Below are positions 4,725 through 10,561 of a stretch of 10,561 nt of DNA, one piece after another. The DNA is from Actinomycetes bacterium. Lineage in GTDB: Bacteria; Actinomycetota; Actinomycetes; Actinomycetales; Demequinaceae. Location: positions 1 to 10,561 of the forward strand of contig JAEYUX010000079.1 of the NCBI GenBank assembly GCA_023432235.1, read 5' to 3'. The notes beneath the pieces are model-generated. The model had not been told where the DNA came from. It did not search any database and saw only the letters and a program-made list of their open reading frames with translations. Position numbers and translations under genes: made by a program. Each line of letters opens with the position of its first letter. The stretch's first letter is position 1.

Positions 4725-6737
4725 CTAGTTGCTCGCGACGATGCGCAGAATCTCAGCTCCGTACTTGTCGAGTTTGGACGCCCCGATGCCGGGCACCGTC
4801 GCCAGTTCGCCCAACGTGCCAGGGCGCCTCTGGGCGATCGCAATAAGGCTTGTGTCGACGAGGACGGTAAACGCGGGCTTCGATTGCTCGTTCGCGTGCT
4901 CGAGCCGCCACGCCTTGAGCGCTTCAAAGAGGTGAGCCGCGTCCGCATCGAGATCGTGAACTGTGCGTTTCGGGGAAACGTGACGCTTTGGCGGCATGGC
5001 ATCCGGCCACCATCTCTCGAGAAAGCGCGTACGTTTTCGCGTCGCTTTGCCGCCTTCCCGGCGTGCCCGCGCAAAACTGAGGTGCAGGTGCTCGCGAGCG
5101 CGCGTGATGCCCACGTACAGCAGCCGCCGCTCCTCTTCAATCGCCTCGTCGGTGTCGGCAAGAGAAATCGGCAAGAGCCCTTCCGATAGGCCGATGATGA
5201 AGACGGCGTCCCATTCGAGCCCCTTCGCGGCGTGAATGGTGCTGAGCGTGACGCCGTCGACAACTGGCGCGTGTTGCGCGGTCGCTCTCTCCGCAAGGTG
5301 CTCCACAAAGTCCCGCATCGACGCGCCCGCACCCGTGGCCGCTTCAACGTCGGCGTCAAAAGCGTCCGCCAGGTCAACAAGGGCCTGCAAAGCGTCCCAG
5401 CGCTCGCGAACGGCCCCGCGAGCAGCCGGAGGCTCCTCACTCCACCCGACATCGGTCACGGTCTCTCGAGTGACGTAACCGAGTCGCTCCGTCGACGGCG
5501 CAACGGCAGCACCGCGTAGTAACAACATCGCGCGTTTGATCTCTTCTCTGTCGAAGAATCGCTGCCCGCCGCGCACAAGGTAGCCAATTCCTCGTGACGC
5601 GAGCGCGTCTTCCAGTTCTTCCGATTGGCTGTTCGTTCGATAGAGAATCGCAATTTCGCTTGCGGGGGTACCGGCAGCGACGAGCGCGTCGATCCGATCA
5701 GCGACACCGGCTGCTTCCGCTGGATCGTCGGAGTACGCGTGAAAGCCCACCGCGGGCCCTGAAGGACGCTGGGCGACAAGCTCAACGCCGGTCGAGGAGG
5801 CCCCCCGCTGTTGCATCAGTCCGTTGGCAAGGCTCACTACTTGCGGCGTCGAGCGGTAGTCGCGCACGAGGCGAACAACGGTGGCGTCGTCGTACCGTCG
5901 CCCGAAACTCAGCAAATGGCTTGGCGAGGCTCCGGCGAATGAGTAGATCGTCTGTGCTGGGTCACCGACAACGCACAGTTCACGCCTGCCGCCCAACCAT
6001 TGGTCGAGGAGATACTGCTGAAGTGGCGAGACGTCTTGGTACTCGTCCACGACAAAGTGGCGGTACTGACGCCGAATCTGATCCCCCACCTCGTGATGGC
6101 GGCCAATCATGTCCGCCAACAGCAAGAGGATGTCTTCGAAGTCGACCACCACGGCGTCGGTCTTGATGTCCTCGTAGGACCGCATGACGTCGACGACAAG
6201 GGGGCGCTCAATCCCCGCCGGAGTGGGACGCCCGGCATCCGCGGCGACCCGCACATAGTCATCCGCCGCGACGAGAGAAACCTTCGCCCACTCGATCTCT
6301 GCGGCGAGGTCACGGACGGCGAGCCGGTCCACCGAGAGACCAGCGGCGCGCGCGGCTCGACCAACGAGTTGTGCCTTCTGGTCAACAATGCCGGGAAGTT
6401 GACCACCCACCACTTGAGGCCAGAAGTAACTGAGTTGACGCAAGGCGGCCGCGTGAAATGTGCGCGCCTGCACGCCCGCAGCGCCCAAGGTTCGCAAACG
6501 GTGGCGCATCTCGCCCGCGGCCCTCGCCGTGAACGTCACTGCAAGCACTGATTGCGGGTTGTAGGCGCCCACACGCACTCCATACGCAATGCGGTGAGTA
6601 ATCGCTCGTGTCTTCCCGGTACCCGCGCCAGCAAGCACACAGACGGGACCGTGGAGCGCCACGGCCACCTGGCGTTGCTCCGGGTCGAGAGCTTCGAGAA
6701 TTTCGTCGGCAGACATTGGCGCCATTGTGTCAGCCAT
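4725..6737 (-). CDS. uvrD2: UvrD2-like superfamily 1A ATP-dependent DNA helicase with C-terminal HRDC domain
   Basis: This 670-residue 3'-5' DNA helicase shows every SF1A motif: Walker A AGAGTGKT (36-43), TFTARAAGEM (motif Ia, 68-77), DEYQD (Walker B, 231-235), GDPAQTIYSFAGA (motif III, 258-270), DYRSTP (293-298), TLSTIHAAKGLEWD (motif V, 497-510) and LLYVGITRARE (motif VI, 539-549). Residues about 600-668 form a RecQ-type HRDC domain ending in VPGIGASKLDKYG. Helicase plus HRDC is the UvrD2 arrangement, but only two cysteines (C33, C255) exist, so the tetracysteine linker of mycobacterial UvrD2 is absent. The role is DNA repair or replication-fork maintenance. Start choice: ATG 6737 (used for numbering), or TTG at 6749, four codons upstream with a poor GGGGA site; M5 and M8 are also possible. 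The gene follows nudC by 29 nt and is probably co-transcribed. It converges on the ThiF-like gene with a 3-bp gap and no terminator. Confidence 0.95.
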   Translation of the reverse strand: MADTMAPMSADEILEALDPEQRQVAVALHGPVCVLAGAGTGKTRAITHRIAYGVRVGAYNPQSVLAVTFTARAAGEMRHRLRTLGAAGVQARTFHAAALRQLSYFWPQVVGGQLPGIVDQKAQLVGRAARAAGLSVDRLAVRDLAAEIEWAKVSLVAADDYVRVAADAGRPTPAGIERPLVVDVMRSYEDIKTDAVVVDFEDILLLLADMIGRHHEVGDQIRRQYRHFVVDEYQDVSPLQQYLLDQWLGGRRELCVVGDPAQTIYSFAGASPSHLLSFGRRYDDATVVRLVRDYRSTPQVVSLANGLMQQRGASSTGVELVAQRPSGPAVGFHAYSDDPAEAAGVADRIDALVAAGTPASEIAILYRTNSQSEELEDALASRGIGYLVRGGQRFFDREEIKRAMLLLRGAAVAPSTERLGYVTRETVTDVGWSEEPPAARGAVRERWDALQALVDLADAFDADVEAATGAGASMRDFVEHLAERATAQHAPVVDGVTLSTIHAAKGLEWDAVFIIGLSEGLLPISLADTDEAIEEERRLLYVGITRAREHLHLSFARARREGGKATRKRTRFLERWWPDAMPPKRHVSPKRTVHDLDADAAHLFEALKAWRLEHANEQSKPAFTVLVDTSLIAIAQRRPGTLGELATVPGIGASKLDKYGAEILRIVASN

Positions 6738-6766
6738 GGGTGACGTCAAAGCGACTGTCCCCAGCG

Positions 6767-7663
6767 TTAGATGCCGTCAGGGATCGCGCCACCAAACCAC
6801 TCTTCGAGCATGCGCCGAGCGATCGACCCCGGAGGCGCTGGGATGACGGTGCCTTCGTCGATCACGCGAAGGAGATCATCGCGCGATACCCACATCGCGT
6901 CGGAAATCTCGTTCTCATCAAGAGTGAAGGCCGGATCATCAGTGACGGCGGTGAAGCCCATCATGATCGAAGCGGGAAATGGCCACGGCTGTGAGCCCAC
7001 GTAGGTGAGATCCCTCAGCCGCAAGCGCGATTCCTCGAAGACCTCCCGGTGCACCGCCTGTTCGAGGCTCTCTCCCGGCTCGACGTAACCCGCGAGGTGA
7101 GAAAAGCGCCTGGGCGACCAATAGGAGGCATGGGCGAGCAAGAGGCGGTCATCGGGATCAGTGATCGCGACGATGACTGCGGGATCGGTCCGCGGATAAT
7201 GCTCCTTTTCGCAGGCGTCGCAGAACCGCACCCAACCGCCCTGGCGCGGCTGCGTGTCCTGGCCACACACCGAGCAGCGGGGATGGTTGCTGTGCCACGT
7301 TGACAGGGCGACAGCTGCCGATGCCAGCTCTCGGTCCCGGGCCCCTTCCTCACCTCGAAGAGAAAGGGCGCGGAAAAGGTCGCGCAGCGCGACCATCCGT
7401 TCCGTTCCGATACCGTCGCCGTCTTGACCGAAGCCCGGATCTGCCGGCACTAAAGCGGCAAGATCGCGATCCCCGTCACGACCCACATACATGCGCAACG
7501 CCGCCGGGGGTTGATCGTCGGGACGGACCACGAGCAGCCGGCCTTCGGCAGCCAAGAGGGCACCGTTTGCGACGATGATCGCGTCCATCTCCTCAAGAAG
7601 TGCGTCTTCTCGCCTCTCGGCGGCCCTGTCGATGAGAGGTGGGTCGAGCAGTGGTCGCTTCAC
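6767..7663 (-). CDS. nudC: NAD(H) pyrophosphatase, Nudix family, NudC type
   Basis: The 298-residue protein hydrolyses NAD(H) to NMN(H) and AMP; the E. coli homologue also removes NAD caps from RNA. It has an N-terminal NudC-like domain (1-120), a zinc ribbon with C130, C133, C148 and C151 (CSVC...CDAC), and a Nudix domain. The Nudix box runs from G192 (GYVEPGE, then REVFEES at 206-212), with E207, E210 and E211 as metal ligands. The NudC-specific SQPWPFPAS motif (224-232) confirms the subfamily. One departure is Arg213 where the box consensus GX5EX7REUXEEXGU has Gly. Two GTG codons compete, at 7669 and 7663. I chose 7663 because a TANNNT hexamer (7675-7670) stands exactly 6 nt before it, suggesting a leaderless message, and no ribosome site is visible for either. 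It leads an apparent operon with the helicase gene. Confidence 0.93.
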   Translation of the reverse strand: MKRPLLDPPLIDRAAERREDALLEEMDAIIVANGALLAAEGRLLVVRPDDQPPAALRMYVGRDGDRDLAALVPADPGFGQDGDGIGTERMVALRDLFRALSLRGEEGARDRELASAAVALSTWHSNHPRCSVCGQDTQPRQGGWVRFCDACEKEHYPRTDPAVIVAITDPDDRLLLAHASYWSPRRFSHLAGYVEPGESLEQAVHREVFEESRLRLRDLTYVGSQPWPFPASIMMGFTAVTDDPAFTLDENEISDAMWVSRDDLLRVIDEGTVIPAPPGSIARRMLEEWFGGAIPDGI

Positions 7664-7669
7664 ACGCAC

Positions 7670-7675
7670 ACGCTA
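7670..7675 (-). promoter_or_regulatory. Candidate -10 element for a leaderless nudC transcript
   Basis: On the minus strand TAGCGT (7675-7670) fits TANNNT and is followed by 6 nt and then GTG at 7663. That spacing places the transcription start at or next to the start codon. The -35 region is weak (TTCGCT with an 18-bp spacer). No Shine-Dalgarno sequence is visible, which agrees with leaderless initiation. The TAG of this hexamer is also the in-frame stop that limits the coding frame. Confidence 0.35.
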
Positions 7676-7749
7676 CCCGCCGTCGTCCGCACAAGCGAAG
7701 AGCCTGATGATCGGCGGCGTGGAACGTGCGAGAGGCGCCTGTTTGGCCG

Positions 7750-7755
7750 TACGGT
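7750..7755 (+). promoter_or_regulatory. Candidate -10 element for a leaderless phosphotransferase transcript
   Basis: TACGGT fits TANNNT and stands 6 nt before the GTG at 7762, the same geometry as on the nudC side. No Shine-Dalgarno sequence is visible in the 20 nt upstream of the GTG, and no good -35 (TGCGAG at 17 bp). Confidence 0.35.
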
Positions 7756-7761
7756 TGCTCC

Positions 7762-8685
7762 GTGCCCCGTTCGCCTCTCGCACTCGCCGCGCTCGCGTCA
7801 GTCGCCGTTCCTGGCCTCGACGTGTACGACGTGTTGCGCAGCCCGCATTCCGACACGGATTTTGACGTGGTCGTCGTGAAGGACGCGACCGGGCAGCGCT
7901 GGGTTGTGCGCGCACCCAACCGTGCCGCGGCAGGTGCGGCTCTCGAGGCCGAGGTGGGGCTCTTGCGCGAACTCGATCGAGCTCACCAGGCCCACCTCAT
8001 TGACTTTGAGGTCCCCCGCCCCGTGGGCGCGGCGACGATGACCGGCGACGAGGGTGGACGCGCGGTGGTCTACACCGAGGTGGGCGGATCACCGCTCGTC
8101 CTTGCGCTCATGGAACCTGGACCGGGGCTCGCGGCTTCTCTCGGTCGCACCCTCGCACAAATCCATGAGTTGCCGATCGCTCTCATCGAAGACCAAGGGC
8201 TTCCGAGTTATGACGCACAGGAGTATCGCGAGCGCCGCTTGGCGGAACTTGATGCGGGAGTCGAGACCGGACTCGTGCCACCCCGCCTTGCCGATCGGTG
8301 GGAGCGCAACCTCGAGAACGTCGCGTGGTGGCGTTTCGAGCCGACGGTAGTGCATGGCGATTTGGGAGAACACCAGATTCTTGTGCGGGAGGGCATCGTT
8401 GCGGGTGTCGTCGATTGGATGGATGCTCGGGTTGCGGACCCCGCCGATGACCTAGCGTGGCTCGCAGCCTCTGCTCCGGACGACGTCTTCGAGTCCGTTC
8501 TCGAGTCGTACACGATGCACAGGCGCGAATTGCGTGACCCACACCTCGCCGACCGCGCCCGCCTCGCCTCCGAACTCGCCCTGTTGCGGTGGCTGATGTA
8601 CGGAGTGCGCACTGACAACCACCACGTGATCGACGACGGCAGGGCAATGCTGGGGGACCTCGAAGTGCTCCTCTTCGAGTCCTAA
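7762..8685 (+). CDS. Aminoglycoside/macrolide phosphotransferase-fold kinase
   Basis: The protein has 307 residues from GTG 7762; the frame is open to 7726 but the extra 12 codons include no family-like sequence. The N-terminus PRSPLALAALASVAVPGLD resembles chromosomal phosphotransferases of actinobacteria. The N-lobe has VVVVKDATGQRWVVRAP (36-52), with the ATP-binding Lys or its equivalent arginine there. The catalytic loop is HGDLGEHQIL (198-207), with D200 as base, and the metal-binding DW (218-219) is followed by DPADDLAWL (226-234), the APH signature. The Asn usually found in HGDxxxxN is Gln205. Such genes are common housekeeping neighbours and do not by themselves indicate drug resistance; the substrate is unknown. 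A probable -10 element 6 nt upstream and lack of a ribosome site suggest a leaderless message. Its TAA overlaps the stop of the convergent GGDEF gene. Confidence 0.88.
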   Translation: MPRSPLALAALASVAVPGLDVYDVLRSPHSDTDFDVVVVKDATGQRWVVRAPNRAAAGAALEAEVGLLRELDRAHQAHLIDFEVPRPVGAATMTGDEGGRAVVYTEVGGSPLVLALMEPGPGLAASLGRTLAQIHELPIALIEDQGLPSYDAQEYRERRLAELDAGVETGLVPPRLADRWERNLENVAWWRFEPTVVHGDLGEHQILVREGIVAGVVDWMDARVADPADDLAWLAASAPDDVFESVLESYTMHRRELRDPHLADRARLASELALLRWLMYGVRTDNHHVIDDGRAMLGDLEVLLFES

Positions 8686-10259
8686 CCCTCGGCCACGCAC
8701 AACTGATTGCGCCCGCCGTTCTTTGCCATGTAGAGCGCATTGTCAGCGGCCTCAATAAGACGCGCGGCATCGACGCCATCGACTGGAGCCCACGCGACTC
8801 CCGCACTCGCCGTGATGCGGATTGACCCTTCGCGTGCGGCGACGTCAACACGTGCGCACGCGTCACGGATGCGCTCCGCCCGCTCAACCGCCTCGTCACG
8901 GGTAGGGCTCGGGAACAGCGCGATGAACTCCTCGCCGCCGAATCTCGCGACAACTGCGTCGTCCGCAGCCTTCTTCATTGCCTGCGCCACTGCGAGAAGC
9001 GCACGATCTCCTGCCGCGTGGCCATGGGTGTCGTTGATCTCTTTGAAGTAATCGACGTCGATGAGGACGACGGCAAGCGGTATCCCGTCCGATACACATC
9101 GAGTGACGATGTCAGGCAGCACATCGAACACGTACCGGCGGTTGTGAAGGCCGGTGCCGACATCTCGCACTACTTGCTCAGCTAGTTCGGCGCGCAGCCT
9201 CTCGGTAGTGCGGGCCTCATCGGCAAGCGCATCGTGAACACGAATCAGTTCTCGGGTTCGCAGAGCCTCGTCCGTGATGTTGCGCACGTGCGCGAGCGTG
9301 CCAAGGAGTCGCCCTTTACGGTCTCTCAGATCGCTCTTTGTCACGTCGACGACGAGGTCTTCACCCCCCACCGACAAGTCCCAATGACCGTTCGCCTGCA
9401 GGATGTCGACGAGCGTCGGCGCGATTTCTTCGGGCCGACGCCCGTGGAACGACCCGTTGAAGCCAATCCTCTCGAGCACTCTCAAGGCGCGTCGGTTGCA
9501 GTCGACAACTCGACCCGATGTGTCGAGGACGAACACCGCATCGGTGAGGCTCCAGAAGACTTCACCGCGGGCCACCGGGATCACATCGGCCAGACCATCT
9601 TGAATCATTGACCGGCCCATGAAGAGCGCCGTCACGGTAAACGCGGCCGGGGTGAGATCAGCTCCGCTTGCTCCGTCTTGGACGATCGTGACGACGTTCG
9701 CCGCAACCGGGAGAAGCCACGTGGTGATCGTGAATGGCAACCTTCGCGTGGCAAGTGCGGGAAGTGCGTGTCGCGACGAGATCAGCACGACGAGCGAACC
9801 AGTGAGGAGCCCATAGCTCACCGCCGCATGGACCCAGAACAACGGCCCATACGCTGCATGCCCCACGTCATTCACCTGGACGAGCGACCCATGGGTCGAG
9901 GGGATGAACGCCAAAATGAGCATCGCCGCAGGGTGCACGACGAGTGACGCGATGTACTGCCACGAGGGTGTCCATGCCGCGTTGCGAACCGCCTGGATGA
10001 GGACGCGGAAGAACGACACCATCACCGCGACAACAGGCAGGGTCCACGCAATCGTGAGCGTGGGATCTGCAGGGTCGACGAGGTAGGACGTGAGCGAAAT
10101 GGCGCTCCACACCACGGTGCACGCCATGAATCCGGAGAGGCCGATGCGCGCGAGCGTTCTCCGTGGAGTATTGAGCGCCACCGCGATGAGTGTGAGGCCC
10201 GCGATCATGGCGAGTCCCAACACCATCACCATGAGCATGGCGCCCCCCGTTTCTCCCAC
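8682..10259 (-). CDS. Membrane-bound diguanylate cyclase: seven-helix sensor, PAS, GGDEF
   Basis: The 525-residue protein is predicted to make cyclic di-GMP from two GTP. About seven hydrophobic segments (near 9-29, 38-61, 68-90, 101-119, 138-161, 174-193, 202-220) form a sensor of the histidine-kinase N-terminal 7TM type. A PAS domain follows (about 231-332, with DAVFVLDTSGRVVDCNRRAL), then a coiled linker (330-362) and a GGDEF domain (363-525). Catalytic features are LIDVDYFKEINDTHGHAAGD (399-418) and RFGGEEF (439-445). The inhibitory RxxD site five residues before GGEEF is missing, with ADDA in its place. The opening motif is DVGTGLHNRR rather than DPLTGLxNRR. Start: GTG 10259 has GAGGGG 4 nt upstream; ATG 10238 or 10232 are alternatives. 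It lies downstream of the helicase/nuclease gene with 93 bp between and overlaps the phosphotransferase stop codon by 4 bp. Confidence 0.92.
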   Translation of the reverse strand: MGETGGAMLMVMVLGLAMIAGLTLIAVALNTPRRTLARIGLSGFMACTVVWSAISLTSYLVDPADPTLTIAWTLPVVAVMVSFFRVLIQAVRNAAWTPSWQYIASLVVHPAAMLILAFIPSTHGSLVQVNDVGHAAYGPLFWVHAAVSYGLLTGSLVVLISSRHALPALATRRLPFTITTWLLPVAANVVTIVQDGASGADLTPAAFTVTALFMGRSMIQDGLADVIPVARGEVFWSLTDAVFVLDTSGRVVDCNRRALRVLERIGFNGSFHGRRPEEIAPTLVDILQANGHWDLSVGGEDLVVDVTKSDLRDRKGRLLGTLAHVRNITDEALRTRELIRVHDALADEARTTERLRAELAEQVVRDVGTGLHNRRYVFDVLPDIVTRCVSDGIPLAVVLIDVDYFKEINDTHGHAAGDRALLAVAQAMKKAADDAVVARFGGEEFIALFPSPTRDEAVERAERIRDACARVDVAAREGSIRITASAGVAWAPVDGVDAARLIEAADNALYMAKNGGRNQLCVAEG

Positions 10260-10288
10260 ATCACCCCTCGCCGCCCCATCGACGGCAA

Positions 10289-10308
10289 TGCCCCCCAGAT
10301 GAGGGGCA
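10289..10308. other. Hairpin in the leader of the GGDEF gene
   Basis: TGCCCC (10289-10294) and GGGGCA (10303-10308) form a 6-bp perfect stem around an 8-nt loop. It lies in the 93-bp gap between the helicase/nuclease stop and the GGDEF start, read on the minus strand. No T run follows, so it is a poor intrinsic terminator. It could be a leader hairpin or a weak transcription-ending structure. Confidence 0.3.
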
Positions 10309-10352
10309 CATGGTGTGATCTACGACTCGTTGCAAGCGCGTACATCGAGGGG

Positions 10353-10561
10353 CTAGCGGCCGTCCCGCCGCACGAGGTGTTCGAGTTCTCTCCTGGAAAG
10401 CAGGCGTTCGGGTCGCACGGTCTCATCAGTCGCCACGTAGTAGAAGGCTGCATCGACCGCTTCTGGCTCAACCCCTTCGCGTTCGGCCCACGCGATCCGG
10501 TACATCGACAATTGGATCTCGCGCGCCGCACGCTCTTCGGGGTCACGCGGCGGGCGACCAG
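10353..10561 (-). CDS. C-terminal end of a UvrD/RecB-type helicase-nuclease (AdnB-like), 5' end outside window
   Basis: Only the last 68 codons before the TAG at 10355-10353 are visible. They read REIQLSMYRIAWAEREGVEP and then EAVDAAFYYVATDETVRPERLL, ending VRRDGR. The Q-x-x-x-Y-x-x-A-W helix followed by an AAFYYV strand is the usual end of a PD-(D/E)XK, RecB-like nuclease domain, where the Gln-x-x-x-Tyr motif follows the catalytic residues. In M. tuberculosis the AdnA and AdnB helicase-nucleases (Rv3202c, Rv3201c), which resect double-strand breaks, lie close to uvrD2 and nudC on the same strand. Being the last gene of such a unit fits AdnB, but the helicase motifs lie beyond the edge and cannot be checked. 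Confidence 0.75.
   Translation of the reverse strand, partial: GRPPRDPEERAAREIQLSMYRIAWAEREGVEPEAVDAAFYYVATDETVRPERLLSRRELEHLVRRDGR

Noticed and set aside
4691..5452. 253-codon minus-strand open frame overlapping the helicase gene
   Set aside because: It is an out-of-frame shadow of the helicase on the same strand, with low-complexity Arg/Ser-rich translation and no family features.
5594..6551. Long plus-strand open frames (190 and 183 codons) opposite the helicase
   Set aside because: They lie wholly antisense to conserved helicase motifs, have no ribosome site and show Arg-rich translation.
8183..8953. 256-codon minus-strand open frame spanning the phosphotransferase and GGDEF genes
   Set aside because: It overlaps two firmly identified genes in shadow frames and has Arg/Ser-rich, domain-free translation.
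10307..10335. TTGCAA and CATGTG spaced 17 bp on the minus strand as a promoter for the GGDEF gene
   Set aside because: The -10 match is poor and the implied start point would fall inside the hairpin at 10289-10308.

Overview
The window reads as an ordinary chromosomal segment of a high-GC Gram-positive bacterium (Actinomycetota). I favour the Micrococcales, but only from general resemblance. The protein families themselves point this way: a UPF0182 membrane protein, a membrane-anchored PDZ/Lon-type protease, a DUF2342 zincin-like protein, a DUF5679 zinc ribbon, an actinobacterial ThiF-like protein, a UvrD2-type helicase with an HRDC domain and a NudC-type Nudix enzyme. In Mycobacterium tuberculosis several of the same families lie together around Rv3193c-Rv3202c. 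No tRNA, rRNA, insertion sequence, CRISPR array or phage gene was seen.

Layout. Positions 1-1982 hold a minus-strand pair: a PDZ/Lon-type protease (849-1982) followed by a UPF0182 protein that runs off the left edge (1-842). A 74-bp divergent spacer with an imperfect inverted repeat separates this pair from the plus-strand genes. These are a DUF2342 zincin-like protein (2057-3430), a 52-residue DUF5679 zinc-ribbon protein (3530-3688) closed by a strong hairpin terminator (3704-3736), and a ThiF/cyclodehydratase-like protein (3789-4721). That last gene runs head-on, with 3 bp to spare, into a minus-strand DNA repair and nucleotide pair: nudC (6767-7663) and the UvrD2-like helicase (4725-6737). 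nudC is divergent from a plus-strand aminoglycoside/macrolide phosphotransferase-fold kinase (7762-8685). The stop codon of that kinase overlaps the stop of a minus-strand seven-helix/PAS/GGDEF diguanylate cyclase (8682-10259). The right edge holds the last 68 codons of a minus-strand RecB-like nuclease/helicase (10353-10561), probably an AdnB-type subunit.

How the genes relate. The two helicase/nuclease genes fit DNA break processing and repair. NudC fits NAD(H) turnover and nucleotide housekeeping. The protease with UPF0182 is an envelope unit. The DUF2342, DUF5679 and ThiF-like genes form an unexplained group: a zincin-like protein with an altered active-site motif, a tiny zinc ribbon, and an E1-like protein that keeps its zinc cysteines but has lost recognisable adenylation residues. 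I do not see a clear-cut new defence or biosynthetic system. The most unusual points are motif changes: loss of the UvrD2 tetracysteine linker, REAAH in place of HExxH, the degenerate ThiF, an altered Nudix box and a GGDEF domain without an inhibitory site. A pair of possible leaderless promoters between nudC and the kinase gene is also notable.
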